The notes under the pieces: model-generated | Databases searched by the model: none | What the model saw: only the letters and a program-made list of their open reading frames with translations | What the model was told of the DNA's origin: nothing | Assembly (NCBI GenBank): GCA_002351795.1 | Contig: DEHG01000102.1 | Span: 2,243-15,651, forward strand | Length of the DNA: 13,409 nt | From: Ruminococcaceae bacterium UBA2806 | Lineage (GTDB): Bacteria; Bacillota; Clostridia; Oscillospirales; Acutalibacteraceae | Direction of reading: 5' to 3' | Translations under genes and position numbers: made by a program | Part shown: piece after piece, positions 1 to 7,719 of the stretch | Numbering within the stretch: position 1 is the first letter of the stretch | Layout: each line of letters opens with the position of its first letter

Positions 1-1097
1 TCCTGAAGCTTCTCTCTGTCAAAGTCTGATGTTGAAGCCTCGATCTGTGCACGGATCTGACCAACTCTGCCCTTGATATCCTCAGCATTGCCTGCGCCGC
101 CTACGATAACTGTATTTTCCTTGTCGATCTTTACCTTTGCTGCACGGCCAAGCTGACCCATGTGTGTATCCTTCAGCTCCAGACCGATCTCCTGTGAAAT
201 TACTTCGCCGCCTGTAAGTACAGCGATATCACGGAGCATTTCTTTTCTTCTGTCGCCGAATCCCGGAGCCTTTACGCCGATGCAGGTAAATGCGCCTCTG
301 AGCTTATTGACAACCATTGTTGAAAGTGCCTCGCCCTCGATATCCTCGGCAATGATAACAAGCTTATTCTTGCCTGCCTGGATCATTTCCTCAAGCAGCG
401 GGAGGATTTCCTGGAGATTGGAGATCTTCTTGTCTGTGATAAGGATGAATGCATCCTCTACAACAGCTTCCATCTTCTCTGTATCTGTACACATATAAGG
501 TGTGATATATCCTCTGTCAAACATCATACCGTCAACAACATCGGAATATGTCTCTGCTGTCTTTGACTCCTCAACAGTGATAACACCGTCGTTGCCAACC
601 TTTTCCATTGACTCTGCGATAAGATTGCCGATAACCTCATCAGCAGCAGAAATAGCAGCAACTCTTGCGATATCCTTGGAGCCTTCAACCTGCTTTGAGT
701 TCTCCTTGAGAGCCTCAACTGCAACGTCTACTGCCTTGCTGATACCCTTTTTGAGTATCATCGGGTTTGCGCCTGCGGTAACATTCTTCATACCCTCACG
801 GATAAGAGCCTGTGCAAGCAGTGTAGCTGTTGTTGTACCGTCACCGGCAACATCATTTGTCTTTATTGAAACTTCCTTTACGAGCTGTGCGCCCATGTTT
901 TCAAAGGCGTCGTCAAGCTCGATCTCCTTTGCTATTGTAACACCGTCGTTTGTGATAAGCGGTGCGCCGAATTTCTTATCAAGAACAACATTTCTGCCCT
1001 TGGGGCCGAGTGTGATCTTTACTGTATCTGCAAGCTGGTCAATACCGCTGAGAAGAGCCTTTCTTGCGTCCTCTCCATAAACAATCTGTTTAGCCAT
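1..1097 (-). CDS. groEL: GroEL chaperonin, large subunit (3' part outside window)
   Basis: ATP-driven folding chamber of the cytoplasm, working with GroES. The first 365 codons are present (family length about 540 residues); the gene runs off the left edge. The protein begins MAKQIVYGEDARKALLSG and shows the nucleotide-binding signatures TLGPKGRNVVLD (about residues 29-40), NDGVTIAKEIELDD (50-63) and TNDVAGDGTTTATLLAQ (80-96), the last carrying the catalytic Asp of the DGTTT motif. The apical domain follows, with RGYITPYM and later KAPGFGDRR. The ATG at 1097 is preceded by GGAGG about 9 bases upstream. It lies 38 bp after groES and is surely co-transcribed with it. No frameshift or odd residue was seen in the part present. 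The C-terminal equatorial domain cannot be judged. Confidence 0.98.
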   Translation of the reverse strand, partial: MAKQIVYGEDARKALLSGIDQLADTVKITLGPKGRNVVLDKKFGAPLITNDGVTIAKEIELDDAFENMGAQLVKEVSIKTNDVAGDGTTTATLLAQALIREGMKNVTAGANPMILKKGISKAVDVAVEALKENSKQVEGSKDIARVAAISAADEVIGNLIAESMEKVGNDGVITVEESKTAETYSDVVDGMMFDRGYITPYMCTDTEKMEAVVEDAFILITDKKISNLQEILPLLEEMIQAGKNKLVIIAEDIEGEALSTMVVNKLRGAFTCIGVKAPGFGDRRKEMLRDIAVLTGGEVISQEIGLELKDTHMGQLGRAAKVKIDKENTVIVGGAGNAEDIKGRVGQIRAQIEASTSDFDREKLQ

Positions 1098-1135
1098 GAT
1101 AAATTACCTCCGTATTTCCTTATTTCTTTTTCTTA

Positions 1136-1420
1136 TTACTCTACTACTGCCAGAATATCAGACTGACGAACAATGGTGTATTCCTCACCGTCAAGCTTTA
1201 CATCTGTACCTGAATATTTGCTGGTGATGACCTTATCGCCGACATTCACATACATTGTTACCTCTTTGCCGTCAACCATTCCGCCGGGGCCTACTGCAAC
1301 AACTGTAGCAAACTGCGGCTTCTCCTGTGAAGCAGCTGTAAGAATGATGCCGCTCTTTGTGGTTTCCTCAGCAGCCTCAGCCTTTACAACAACTCTGTCA
1401 AGCAATGGTTTAATAGTCAT
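1136..1420 (-). CDS. groES: GroES co-chaperonin
   Basis: A 94-residue cap of the GroEL chamber, the normal family length. The start MTIKPLLDRVVVK is the classic GroES N-terminus. The mobile loop that contacts GroEL is at about residues 18-32 (ETTKSGIILTAASQE), and a GPG turn (VVAVGPGG) follows. The C-terminal part has the usual GDKVITSKYSGTDVKLDGEEY and ends in an ILAVVE-like strand. An AAGGAGG ribosome site stands just before the ATG. It is the first gene of a groES-groEL operon, controlled by the CIRCE element about 45 bp upstream of the start codon. Confidence 0.98.
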   Translation of the reverse strand: MTIKPLLDRVVVKAEAAEETTKSGIILTAASQEKPQFATVVAVGPGGMVDGKEVTMYVNVGDKVITSKYSGTDVKLDGEEYTIVRQSDILAVVE

Positions 1421-1463
1421 AATAAATTGCCTCCTTAAAGCAAAATATAATAAATGATTTTAA

Positions 1464-1490
1464 TTAGCACTCTCTACCTTTGAGTGCTAA
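1464..1490 (-). promoter_or_regulatory. CIRCE operator (HrcA binding site)
   Basis: A perfect inverted repeat, TTAGCACTC, 9-base spacer, GAGTGCTAA. This is the exact consensus of the CIRCE element bound by the heat-shock repressor HrcA (established knowledge). It overlaps the predicted transcription start of groES-groEL, so bound HrcA should block initiation and the RNA hairpin would lie at the 5' end of the message. hrcA itself is not in the window. Confidence 0.97.
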
Positions 1491-1494
1491 ATGT

Positions 1495-1523
1495 ATTGTA
1501 TACCCTTTTACAAAAAAAATCAA
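1495..1523 (-). promoter_or_regulatory. groES-groEL sigma-A promoter
   Basis: On the minus strand, -35 TTGATT (1518-1523) and -10 TACAAT (1495-1500) are separated by 17 bp. The expected start near 1488 falls inside CIRCE, the usual arrangement for HrcA control. An overlapping TATACA hexamer at 1497-1502 is a less well spaced alternative -10. Confidence 0.7.
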
Positions 1524-1607
1524 GTACTATTTATCATTTTTTAATAATTATTTTTTATCACATGATATAATACTAAGATTTCTGCATTAATATGCTTATG
1601 ACAGACA

Positions 1608-1636
1608 CAAAAATGCCCCGACCATGCGGCCGGGGT
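1608..1636 (-). terminator. Rho-independent terminator after the sugar transferase gene
   Basis: A GC-rich hairpin with CCCCG (1616-1620) paired to CGGGG (1631-1635) and an inner CC/GG pairing. On the minus strand it is followed by a CATTTTTG U-tract. It lies 9 bp after the stop codon of the upstream gene. Confidence 0.8.
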
Positions 1637-1644
1637 ACAATTAT

Positions 1645-2325
1645 TTATCTGCCGTCACGATGAGCAATTATTACATACATCGTCTTGAAAATAAGCTTTG
1701 CATCTGTTTCGAGACTTCTGTCAGCAATATACTGACGATCCATCTCCATCCACTGTTCAAATGAAATATCATTCCTGTTCCTGCTTGCCTGCCAGTAGCA
1801 GGTAAGTCCCGGAGTAACAAGAAGTCTTTTCCTGTCATTTTCACTGTACTGAGCAACCTCATCGGGAAGTGCTGGTCTAGGACCGACAATAGACATATCG
1901 CCCTTGAGGATATTTACAAGCTGGGGAAGCTCGTCTATATTTGTCTTTCTGATGAATTTTCCGATGCCTGTAATTCTCGGATCGTCCTTCATTTTAAAAG
2001 CCGGACCGTCCATTTCATTGTATTTACGGAGCTTTTCCTTCAATGCTTCCGCATCAAGGCACATGGAACGCAGTTTATACAGTTTAAACAGCTTTCCGTT
2101 TTTTCCCACACGGGTCTGTACAAATATCGGGTGTCCCTTGCCGTCCCAAAGAGAAATAAGGATGATTACAACCAGAAGAAGGGGTGAAAAAACGATCAGC
2201 GCACCGAGAGAAAGAACTACATCAAAAAAACGTTTCAAAAAGGAATACAGCCGCTTTTTTTCATATGTAACATCTGCACTGCGTCCCCCGGCTTCGGATG
2301 ATAAGAGCAAAGCATCATTATTCAT
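1645..2325 (-). CDS. Membrane-anchored sugar-1-phosphate transferase (bacterial sugar transferase, PGT family)
   Basis: Members of this family move a sugar-1-phosphate from a nucleotide sugar to undecaprenyl phosphate at the inner face of the membrane, the first step of capsule, exopolysaccharide or glycoprotein glycan assembly. The 226-residue protein has a charged N-terminal stretch, one hydrophobic membrane or re-entrant segment at about 33-60, and then the catalytic domain. Visible family marks are KRFFDVVLS (31-39), QTRVGKNGKLFKLYKLRSM (70-88), the catalytic Asp-Glu pair in NIDELPQL (D131-E132), GDMSIVGPRPALP (142-154) and TPGLTCYWQ (171-179). The length fits the monotopic, PglC-like core without the large N-terminal multi-pass domain. 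It stands alone with its own promoter and terminator and no glycan genes beside it, so the sugar and the polymer cannot be named. The ribosome site is weak (GGGGTG). Confidence 0.92.
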   Translation of the reverse strand: MNNDALLLSSEAGGRSADVTYEKKRLYSFLKRFFDVVLSLGALIVFSPLLLVVIILISLWDGKGHPIFVQTRVGKNGKLFKLYKLRSMCLDAEALKEKLRKYNEMDGPAFKMKDDPRITGIGKFIRKTNIDELPQLVNILKGDMSIVGPRPALPDEVAQYSENDRKRLLVTPGLTCYWQASRNRNDISFEQWMEMDRQYIADRSLETDAKLIFKTMYVIIAHRDGR

Positions 2326-2362
2326 TTTCCAAACACCCCATTAATATGATTTCATGTAATCA

Positions 2363-2391
2363 ATTATAGCATTTAAAAAAATATTAGTCAA
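2363..2391 (-). promoter_or_regulatory. Promoter of the sugar transferase gene (extended -10)
   Basis: Minus strand: -35 TTGACT (2386-2391), 17-bp spacer, -10 TATAAT (2363-2368) with a TGC extension just upstream of the -10. It sits about 40 bp before the ATG at 2325 and makes the gene its own transcription unit. Confidence 0.8.
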
Positions 2392-2457
2392 TTGTATTAA
2401 TCGTTTTTTGTACACTTGGAAATATTTTTATATAAAAAACCAAAGATTTCCTGTTTT

Positions 2458-2475
2458 TGACTATAAAATAAGTCA
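2458..2475. repeat. Small inverted repeat in the hisE / sugar transferase gap
   Basis: TGACT and AGTCA are separated by an 8-base AT-only spacer. It lies between the his terminator and the sugar transferase promoter. Five-base arms in AT-rich DNA are weak evidence for an operator. The rest of this gap, about 2400-2480, is AT-rich with nothing recognisable. Confidence 0.25.
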
Positions 2476-2482
2476 TTTTATC

Positions 2483-2512
2483 AAAAAAGCGTCCCTGCAA
2501 AAACAGAGACGC
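2483..2512 (-). terminator. Rho-independent terminator of the his operon
   Basis: The stem is GCGTC (2489-2493) with GACGC (2508-2512), extended by CTG/CAG across one mismatch, with a loop of about 6 bases. On the minus strand a run of six T follows. It is 12 bp beyond the hisE stop. Confidence 0.9.
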
Positions 2513-2524
2513 ACAGATTAAAGC

Positions 2525-2857
2525 TTATGTATTTTTATCCACCTGATGGAACTGCTTGAGGTTGCCTGTTTTGTTGCTTCTCTTTGCAAGCTCGTCCATG
2601 ACCTCATCAACAGTTATTCCCTGCTGAGCCATCATTACAAACAGATGATAGATAAGATCGGAAATTTCAAGAACGGTTTCCTTATTGTCACCGTTTTTGG
2701 CAGCAATAATTGTTTCGCTGCATTCCTCGCCGACCTTTTTCAGTATCTTGTCAAGACCCTTTTCAAAAAGGTAACAGGTATATGAACCCTCCTGCTTTTC
2801 TGCTTTGCGGCTCATAATTGTTTCATAAAGATCATAAAGCTCGTTACTGTTCTCCAC
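2525..2857 (-). CDS. hisE: Phosphoribosyl-ATP pyrophosphohydrolase
   Basis: Second step of histidine biosynthesis in the cytoplasm: PR-ATP is hydrolysed to PR-AMP and pyrophosphate. The 110 residues form an all-helical MazG-like domain of normal length. The metal-binding motif KKVGEECSETIIA is at about 40-52, followed by EISDLIYHLFVMM (64-76), which carries the second acidic cluster. It is the last gene of the operon. Its ATG lies inside the 3' end of hisI (14-bp overlap), so translation is probably coupled. In many bacteria hisI and hisE are fused into one protein; here they are separate overlapping genes. Confidence 0.96.
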   Translation of the reverse strand: MENSNELYDLYETIMSRKAEKQEGSYTCYLFEKGLDKILKKVGEECSETIIAAKNGDNKETVLEISDLIYHLFVMMAQQGITVDEVMDELAKRSNKTGNLKQFHQVDKNT

Positions 2858-3194
2858 TTTGATATTCCTCCCAGATATTATTAAAAAAGCATGAATGACT
2901 TCCCGTATGGCATGCCGGCCCTGTCTGATCGACGATAACTAAAAGCGTATCCTTATCGCAATCGCCCTTTATGTCAATGACCTTCTGAAGATGACCCGAT
3001 GTTGCACCCTTGTTCCACAGTTCCTGTCTTGAACGGCTGTAAAACCATGTATATCCCGTTTCAAAGGTCTTTCTCATGGATTCCCTGTTCATATATGCAA
3101 GCATAAGGACCTGACCTGTCGTTCTCTCCTGAACTATAGCGGGAAGGAGATCAGCCTTTTTGAAATAGTCTTCAATAAAATCAAATTTTCCCAT
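2844..3194 (-). CDS. hisI: Phosphoribosyl-AMP cyclohydrolase
   Basis: Third step of histidine biosynthesis: opens the adenine ring of PR-AMP. The 116 residues match the stand-alone HisI length. Signatures are VLMLAYMNRES (about 29-39), TWFYSRSRQELWNKGATSGH (49-68), the metal-binding GDCDKDTLL (about 77-85) and the Cys-rich VDQTGPACHTGSHSCFF (88-104), which supplies zinc ligands. The start ATG shares its A with the hisA stop codon (TGATG), and the 3' end overlaps hisE. Both arrangements are typical of translational coupling. The last ten residues or so are encoded within the hisE overlap. Confidence 0.97.
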   Translation of the reverse strand: MGKFDFIEDYFKKADLLPAIVQERTTGQVLMLAYMNRESMRKTFETGYTWFYSRSRQELWNKGATSGHLQKVIDIKGDCDKDTLLVIVDQTGPACHTGSHSCFFNNIWEEYQSGEQ

Positions 3195-3940
3195 CAGATA
3201 TTGGCTCCTTTGCCGTTATGCTTTGCAGCCTTTGCAATTTCTATCGCCTGCTTCAGATCAAGCGCACCGCTGTAGATAGCCTGACCGCTGATAGCGCCGT
3301 ATATATCAAGATCCGTAAGATTAATGATATCCTTCAGATTTGAAACGCCGCCCGAGGCAATTATATTGCACTTGACAGACGCTTTAAGTTCATCAAGCAT
3401 GGTAAGATTAGGTCCGCTGAGCATACCATCCTTTGAAATATCAGTAAATATTATGTAATGAACGCCTATATCCTCCATCTGCTTTGCAAGCTCGATAAAA
3501 TTTATCTCCGAGGTATCTGTCCAGCCCTCAGCGGAAACAAAACCATTCTTTGCATCAATGCTTACAGCAATATTAAGCGGATACTTCTTTACGGCTGTTT
3601 TTACAAAATCAGGATCCTTTATTGCGGCTGAACCGAGTATAACTCTGTCAATGCCGTTTTCAAGATAGTATTCAACGGATTCCATATTCCGTATCCCGCC
3701 GCCTACCTCTATTTTCAGCTTGGTATTCTTTCTTACCTCAAGAATAAGATCCGAGTTTACACGAACGCCGTCCTTTGCGCCGTCAAGATCTACCATATGC
3801 ATAAAGACAGCGCCTGCCTCTTCAAATGCCTTTGCTGTTTCCACAGCGTCCTCCGCTACCTTATGGGCAGTGGAATAATCACCCTTGTAAAGACGAACGC
3901 AATTGCCGTCCTTTATATCAATTGCCGGTAATATCAACAT
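3194..3940 (-). CDS. hisA: ProFAR isomerase (HisA)
   Basis: A (beta-alpha)8 barrel that isomerises ProFAR to PRFAR in histidine biosynthesis. From the ATG at 3940 the protein is 248 residues and starts MLILPAIDIKDGNCVRLYKGD, the usual HisA N-terminus with the catalytic Asp in PAID. The second catalytic Asp is in NIAVSIDAKNG (about 125-135). Phosphate-binding loops are visible as VGGGIRN and IASGGVSN. I prefer 3940 over an upstream TTG at 3949, because the AGGAAGG ribosome site is about 10 bases before the ATG and almost touches the TTG. Its barrel partner HisF and the amidotransferase HisH, usually adjacent, are not present on either side. The stop overlaps the hisI start. Confidence 0.97.
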   Translation of the reverse strand: MLILPAIDIKDGNCVRLYKGDYSTAHKVAEDAVETAKAFEEAGAVFMHMVDLDGAKDGVRVNSDLILEVRKNTKLKIEVGGGIRNMESVEYYLENGIDRVILGSAAIKDPDFVKTAVKKYPLNIAVSIDAKNGFVSAEGWTDTSEINFIELAKQMEDIGVHYIIFTDISKDGMLSGPNLTMLDELKASVKCNIIASGGVSNLKDIINLTDLDIYGAISGQAIYSGALDLKQAIEIAKAAKHNGKGANI

Positions 3941-3975
3941 ATATATCAATCCTTCCTGTCAGCTATACTTTAACT

Positions 3976-4554
3976 TCATAATACACCCTTTGTCGAGAGA
4001 GGTTTGTCGCTTCCTGTAAGAGTAACCGCTTCCCTGAGCGCATGGGCAAGAGCCTTGTACAGTGCTTCTGTCATATGATGTGAATTTTTCCCGTAAGGAC
4101 ACTGCAAATGGAGAGTTATCCCCGAATTATATGCAAAAGCCCTCATAAATTCCTCAGTCATACAGCTGTCATAACCGCCGATACGTTCCTCGGGAAAGGC
4201 TGCGTCAAATACAAGAAAAGGTCTGCCGCTTATATCAAGGGCACAAAATCCGAGAGCTTCATCCATCGGTACATAAAAACTGCCGAAACGCTTTATTCCA
4301 CCCTTGTCGCCAAGAGCCTTGTCAAAAGCCTTTCCCAAGACGATGCCCGTATCCTCGATAGTATGATGACAGTCCACTTCAAGGTCGCCGTGTACATCCA
4401 CCCTCAGACCAAATCCGCCGTGAACGGCAAAAGCCGTAAGCATATGGTCAAAAAAGCCTATGCCGGTAGAGATGTCTGCATCTCCTCCGTCAAGATCAAG
4501 AGAAACCTTTATCTGTGTTTCCTTTGTATTTCTGCTTATCTCAGATGTACGCAT
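3976..4554 (-). CDS. hisB: Imidazoleglycerol-phosphate dehydratase
   Basis: Dehydrates IGP to imidazole acetol phosphate with a di-manganese centre. The 192 residues match the monofunctional HisB, without the N-terminal phosphatase domain found in enterobacteria. Metal-binding His clusters are visible in FFDHML (34-39), DCHHTIEDTGIVLG (61-74), and near the C-terminus KNSHHMTEALYKALAHALREA. The ending STKGVL is typical of the family. The ATG has a GAGGCGG ribosome site. A 108-bp gap separates it from hisC and contains a promoter-like sequence, so the downstream half of the operon may have extra transcription. The gap to hisA is 35 bp. Confidence 0.97.
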   Translation of the reverse strand: MRTSEISRNTKETQIKVSLDLDGGDADISTGIGFFDHMLTAFAVHGGFGLRVDVHGDLEVDCHHTIEDTGIVLGKAFDKALGDKGGIKRFGSFYVPMDEALGFCALDISGRPFLVFDAAFPEERIGGYDSCMTEEFMRAFAYNSGITLHLQCPYGKNSHHMTEALYKALAHALREAVTLTGSDKPLSTKGVL

Positions 4555-4579
4555 TTTAACCGCCTCTTTCGTAAAATAA

Positions 4580-4608
4580 AGTATAGAACATTTTTTTCCC
4601 TTTGTAAA
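4580..4608 (-). promoter_or_regulatory. Possible internal promoter before hisB
   Basis: Minus strand: -35 TTTACA (4603-4608), 17-bp spacer, -10 TATACT (4580-4585), in the only sizeable gap of the his operon. The start would be about 20 bp before the hisB ATG, just ahead of its ribosome site. Such matches also arise by chance in AT-rich DNA. Confidence 0.45.
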
Positions 4609-4662
4609 TACAAAACCGAAAAAAACGTTTATTTTAGGATTTACTTACAAATTGATATTTTT

Positions 4663-5748
4663 TTAACGATTGGTTTTTAGTATGTTTTTCATAATACATT
4701 TTTCTAATAGTACAAGAAAACGGTTGTTTTCATCCTTGCTGCCTGCTGTTATCCTGAGCGCTCCAGCCTTTTTGAACCATCTTATCGCAACGCTGTTTTC
4801 AAGCATGAATTCATATATCATTTCAGCCTTATCCGTTTCAAGAAAGATGAAATTGGTGCATGGCTCATATGCCTTCATCGGCAGCTTATAATTTGATATC
4901 AGCCCGCATATCTGCTTATAAAGCGAGCTTGTATTCTCTATTATCTCATCATGGCGGCTGTCAAGCATATCCTTATGCCTGTAGATACACTCACCTATCG
5001 CCTGTGAAAGTGAATTGACATTATAGGGTGATTTTACAGCCCTGAGCGCCTTTGTGATGGTATCATTAGCTATTGCAAATCCGAGTCTTATACCTGCTGC
5101 GCCGACTGCCTTTGACGCAGTTTTAAGCACGATAAGATTATCATAACCGCTTGCCTCTTTGATCAGCGGCTGATCCCAGAAATCCATATATGCTTCATCA
5201 AGCACCACAAGACAATCTCCCGCACCGTTTACAAGTTTTTTCGCATCCTCTGCGGAAATGCCCTGTCCTGTAGGGTTGCACGGATTTGAAAAAATTATCA
5301 TATCCGCCTTATTGTCCGCAGCAAATTTTATAAGTTCATCAACATCAATATTAAGGTCATCATTTTTCTTATATGTCAGTATTTCATTTTCGGATAAAAA
5401 TGAATAAAAGGCATACATTGAAAAATCAGGATCCGTTACTACCACACGGCTTCCCCTTTGCAGCATTGCCGAAGCGAGCAGATACAAAACCTCATCAGAG
5501 CCGTTTGTAACGGTTATATTATCGGGGTCAATTCCGTAATAATCTGCAAATGCCTCCCTGAGTGCTTTGGCTGTCGTATCGGGATAACGGTTGTAATCCA
5601 TCCTCCCCGCTATCTCCTTTATCTCGTCCTTTACCTCATCGGGCAGGTTGAAAAATGATTCATTTGCATCGAGCCTGATATCATATGTACCGCTTATGGG
5701 TTCATAGGGTTCAAGCTCCCTTACCTTTTCACATAATTTATACGACAT
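4663..5748 (-). CDS. hisC: Histidinol-phosphate aminotransferase
   Basis: PLP enzyme of fold type I that converts imidazole acetol phosphate and glutamate to histidinol phosphate. From the ATG at 5748 it is 361 residues, the normal length. Marks in order are DANESFFNLP (27-36), TNGSDEVL (81-88), SNPCNPTGQ (154-162), VVLDEAYMDF (181-190), and the PLP lysine K213 in LKTASKAVGAAGIRLGF, followed by the phosphate-binding Arg. A GGAGG ribosome site covers codons 1-2 of a longer reading that starts at 5760, so the ATG at 5748, six bases downstream of GGAGG, is the likely true start. It lies 41 bp after hisD. Confidence 0.96.
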   Translation of the reverse strand: MSYKLCEKVRELEPYEPISGTYDIRLDANESFFNLPDEVKDEIKEIAGRMDYNRYPDTTAKALREAFADYYGIDPDNITVTNGSDEVLYLLASAMLQRGSRVVVTDPDFSMYAFYSFLSENEILTYKKNDDLNIDVDELIKFAADNKADMIIFSNPCNPTGQGISAEDAKKLVNGAGDCLVVLDEAYMDFWDQPLIKEASGYDNLIVLKTASKAVGAAGIRLGFAIANDTITKALRAVKSPYNVNSLSQAIGECIYRHKDMLDSRHDEIIENTSSLYKQICGLISNYKLPMKAYEPCTNFIFLETDKAEMIYEFMLENSVAIRWFKKAGALRITAGSKDENNRFLVLLEKCIMKNILKTNR

Positions 5749-5760
5749 ATTTACCTCCAT

Positions 5761-5781
5761 GCTTTGAGCTTTGGACTTTGA
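5761..5781. repeat. Three short tandem heptamers between hisD and hisC
   Basis: CAAAG (CTTTG on the plus strand) recurs three times at exact 7-base spacing (5762, 5769, 5776) in the 41-bp gap between hisD and hisC. It is too short to assign a role and may be chance. Confidence 0.3.
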
Positions 5782-5789
5782 GCAAATTA

Positions 5790-7076
5790 TTATTCAAATC
5801 TTACGATAAGAGAATTGGCATGAGCTGTCAGACCTTCTGTATTTGCAAAGCGTACAATATCATCGTGGTCAGCCCTTAGCGCATCCTCTGTATAATAGAT
5901 GAAGCTTGACTTCTTTACAAAGCTGTCAACGGAAAGCGGTGAGAAAAATCTTGCTGTTCCGCTTGTGGGAAGAACATGGTTTGGTCCCGCAAAATAATCT
6001 CCGAGCGGTTCGGGAGAATAATTGCCGAGGAATACAGAGCCTGCATTGTCAAGCTTTCCGACATATTCCATCGGGTTTTTGCAGCATACCTCAAGGTGCT
6101 CCGGCGCAAGACCGTTTGCCATTTCTACCGCCTTATCCATATTGTCGCATATTATGATCGCACCAAAGTTTGTAAGTGATTCGTCAATGATCTCTTTTCT
6201 TGAAAGCTCCTTTATCTGTCTGTAAAGCTCCTCAATGGTTTTATCCGCTATATCCTGTGAAGTCGTAACAAGTATCGCAGACGCCATTCTGTCATGCTCC
6301 GCCTGAGACATAAGATCAGCCGCAAGGAATTTCGGGTCTGCGCTTTCGTCTGCAAGAACAAGTATCTCACTGGGTCCTGCTATCATATCAATATCAACTA
6401 TGCCATAGACAAGCTTCTTTGCCGTTGCTACAAAGATATTGCCGGGTCCAACTATCTTATCGACCTTGGGAACGCTTTCCGTACCGTATGCAAGAGCCGC
6501 AACAGCCTGGGCGCCGCCCATAAGGAATACCCTGTCCACTCCCGCTATTTTTGCGGCAGCCATTATATCGGGATTGGGCTTTCCGTTTTTAAGCGGAGGA
6601 GTTGTCATTATCAGTTCTTTTACACCTGCTATTTTTGCGGGTATAGCATTCATGAGAACAGACGACGGATATGCAGCCGTACCGCCCGGAACATAAAGCC
6701 CCACTCTTTCAAGCCCTCTTATACGCTGACCTAAAATAACACCGTTTTCCTTTGTTGTAAGCCAGCTCTGCTGAAGCTGACGGGCATGGAAATCACGGAT
6801 GTTTGCAGCAGCTCTTTCAAGTGTTCCGATAAATTCAGGATCACATTCCGAAACAGCCCTATCTATCTCTTCCTTCGGCACCTCAAAGAATTCCGGCGCC
6901 TTTCCGTCAAATTTTATCGTATATTCTTCAATTGCCTTATCACCGTTTTTGCGTACATTATTTATTATATCGGATACGATAGCCGTAACATCCCTGTCTG
7001 TATCGCTGCTTCTGTCACGAACAGCTTTAAGGAATTCATATTCAGCCTTTCCGTCCGCCTTGACAATTTTTATCAT
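5790..7076 (-). CDS. hisD: Histidinol dehydrogenase
   Basis: Last two steps of histidine synthesis: oxidises histidinol to histidine with two NAD molecules and a zinc ion. The 428 residues match the family. Visible motifs are GLYVPGGTAAYPSSVLMNAIPAK (about 125-147), VDKIVGPGN, IDMIAGPSEILVLAD, SQAEHDRMASA (zinc-ligand region), the catalytic pair in GLAPEHLEV, and GPNHVLPTSGTARFFSPLSV near the C-terminus with the remaining His ligand. The start ATG overlaps the hisG stop by 4 bp (ATGA). No missing key residue was noted. Confidence 0.98.
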   Translation of the reverse strand: MIKIVKADGKAEYEFLKAVRDRSSDTDRDVTAIVSDIINNVRKNGDKAIEEYTIKFDGKAPEFFEVPKEEIDRAVSECDPEFIGTLERAAANIRDFHARQLQQSWLTTKENGVILGQRIRGLERVGLYVPGGTAAYPSSVLMNAIPAKIAGVKELIMTTPPLKNGKPNPDIMAAAKIAGVDRVFLMGGAQAVAALAYGTESVPKVDKIVGPGNIFVATAKKLVYGIVDIDMIAGPSEILVLADESADPKFLAADLMSQAEHDRMASAILVTTSQDIADKTIEELYRQIKELSRKEIIDESLTNFGAIIICDNMDKAVEMANGLAPEHLEVCCKNPMEYVGKLDNAGSVFLGNYSPEPLGDYFAGPNHVLPTSGTARFFSPLSVDSFVKKSSFIYYTEDALRADHDDIVRFANTEGLTAHANSLIVRFE

Positions 7077-7714
7077 TGCATTTTCTTCCTTTCCGTTTCC
7101 ATCTTATCGGCAAGCTCCTCGATCTGCGCTTTTCTCAGTTTGAGGCTTGCGGAATTTGCAATAAGCCTTGCAGATATCGGCGCTACATTATCCTCTATTA
7201 TAACAAGACCGTTTTCCCTTAATGTCGAGCCTGTTTCCACGATATCAACAATAGCATCCGCAAGACCTAAAAGCGGCGCAAGCTCCACCGAGCCTTCTAT
7301 CTTGATAACACGGATATCCATACCCTTTCCTTCAAAGAAATTCCTTGTTACATTAGGATATTTTGTAGCAATAGTCTTTGCCTCATAGCCTGAAAAGAAA
7401 TCAGTTCCTTCCTTTCCCGCAAGCGCAAAGCGGCATTTGCCGAAGCCAAGATCAAGTATCTCATAAAAGCTTCTTCCGTTTTCCATTATTGTATCCTTGC
7501 CGACAACGCCTAAATCGCATACGCCGTTTTCTACATATGTAATAACATCCGCAGCCTTTGCAAGAACTACCTCAATGCTGCCGTCTCCTATCGGGAGGAT
7601 GAGCCTTCTTCCCTTTTCCCTTACGGCAGTACAGTCAAAACCTGCCGATTCCAAAAGCTTTACAGTATCCTTTTCCAGTCTGCCCTTTGTCAGGGCTATT
7701 CTTAATGGTTTCAT
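7073..7714 (-). CDS. hisG: ATP phosphoribosyltransferase, short catalytic subunit
   Basis: First, committed step of histidine biosynthesis: joins ATP and PRPP. From the ATG at 7714 it is 213 residues and begins MKPLRIALTKGRLEKD. This is the short form of HisG, which lacks the C-terminal ACT-like regulatory domain and works as a complex with HisZ. Motifs are GDGSIEVVLAKAADVITYVENGVCDLGVVGKD (about 46-77) and the PRPP-binding segment ADAIVDIVETGSTLRENGL (157-175). An alternative ATG at 7723 overlaps the hisZ stop (ATGA), but the AGGAG site is only one base from it. From 7714 the same site is 10 bases away, which is more workable. The 3' end overlaps hisD by 4 bp. Confidence 0.95.
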   Translation of the reverse strand: MKPLRIALTKGRLEKDTVKLLESAGFDCTAVREKGRRLILPIGDGSIEVVLAKAADVITYVENGVCDLGVVGKDTIMENGRSFYEILDLGFGKCRFALAGKEGTDFFSGYEAKTIATKYPNVTRNFFEGKGMDIRVIKIEGSVELAPLLGLADAIVDIVETGSTLRENGLVIIEDNVAPISARLIANSASLKLRKAQIEELADKMETERKKMQ

Positions 7715-7719
7715 CCGTT

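Noticed and set aside
502..1080. Long plus-strand open frame opposite groEL
   Set aside because: It is an antisense shadow of groEL: Ser/Ala-rich composition, no ribosome site, and groEL on the other strand is unmistakable.
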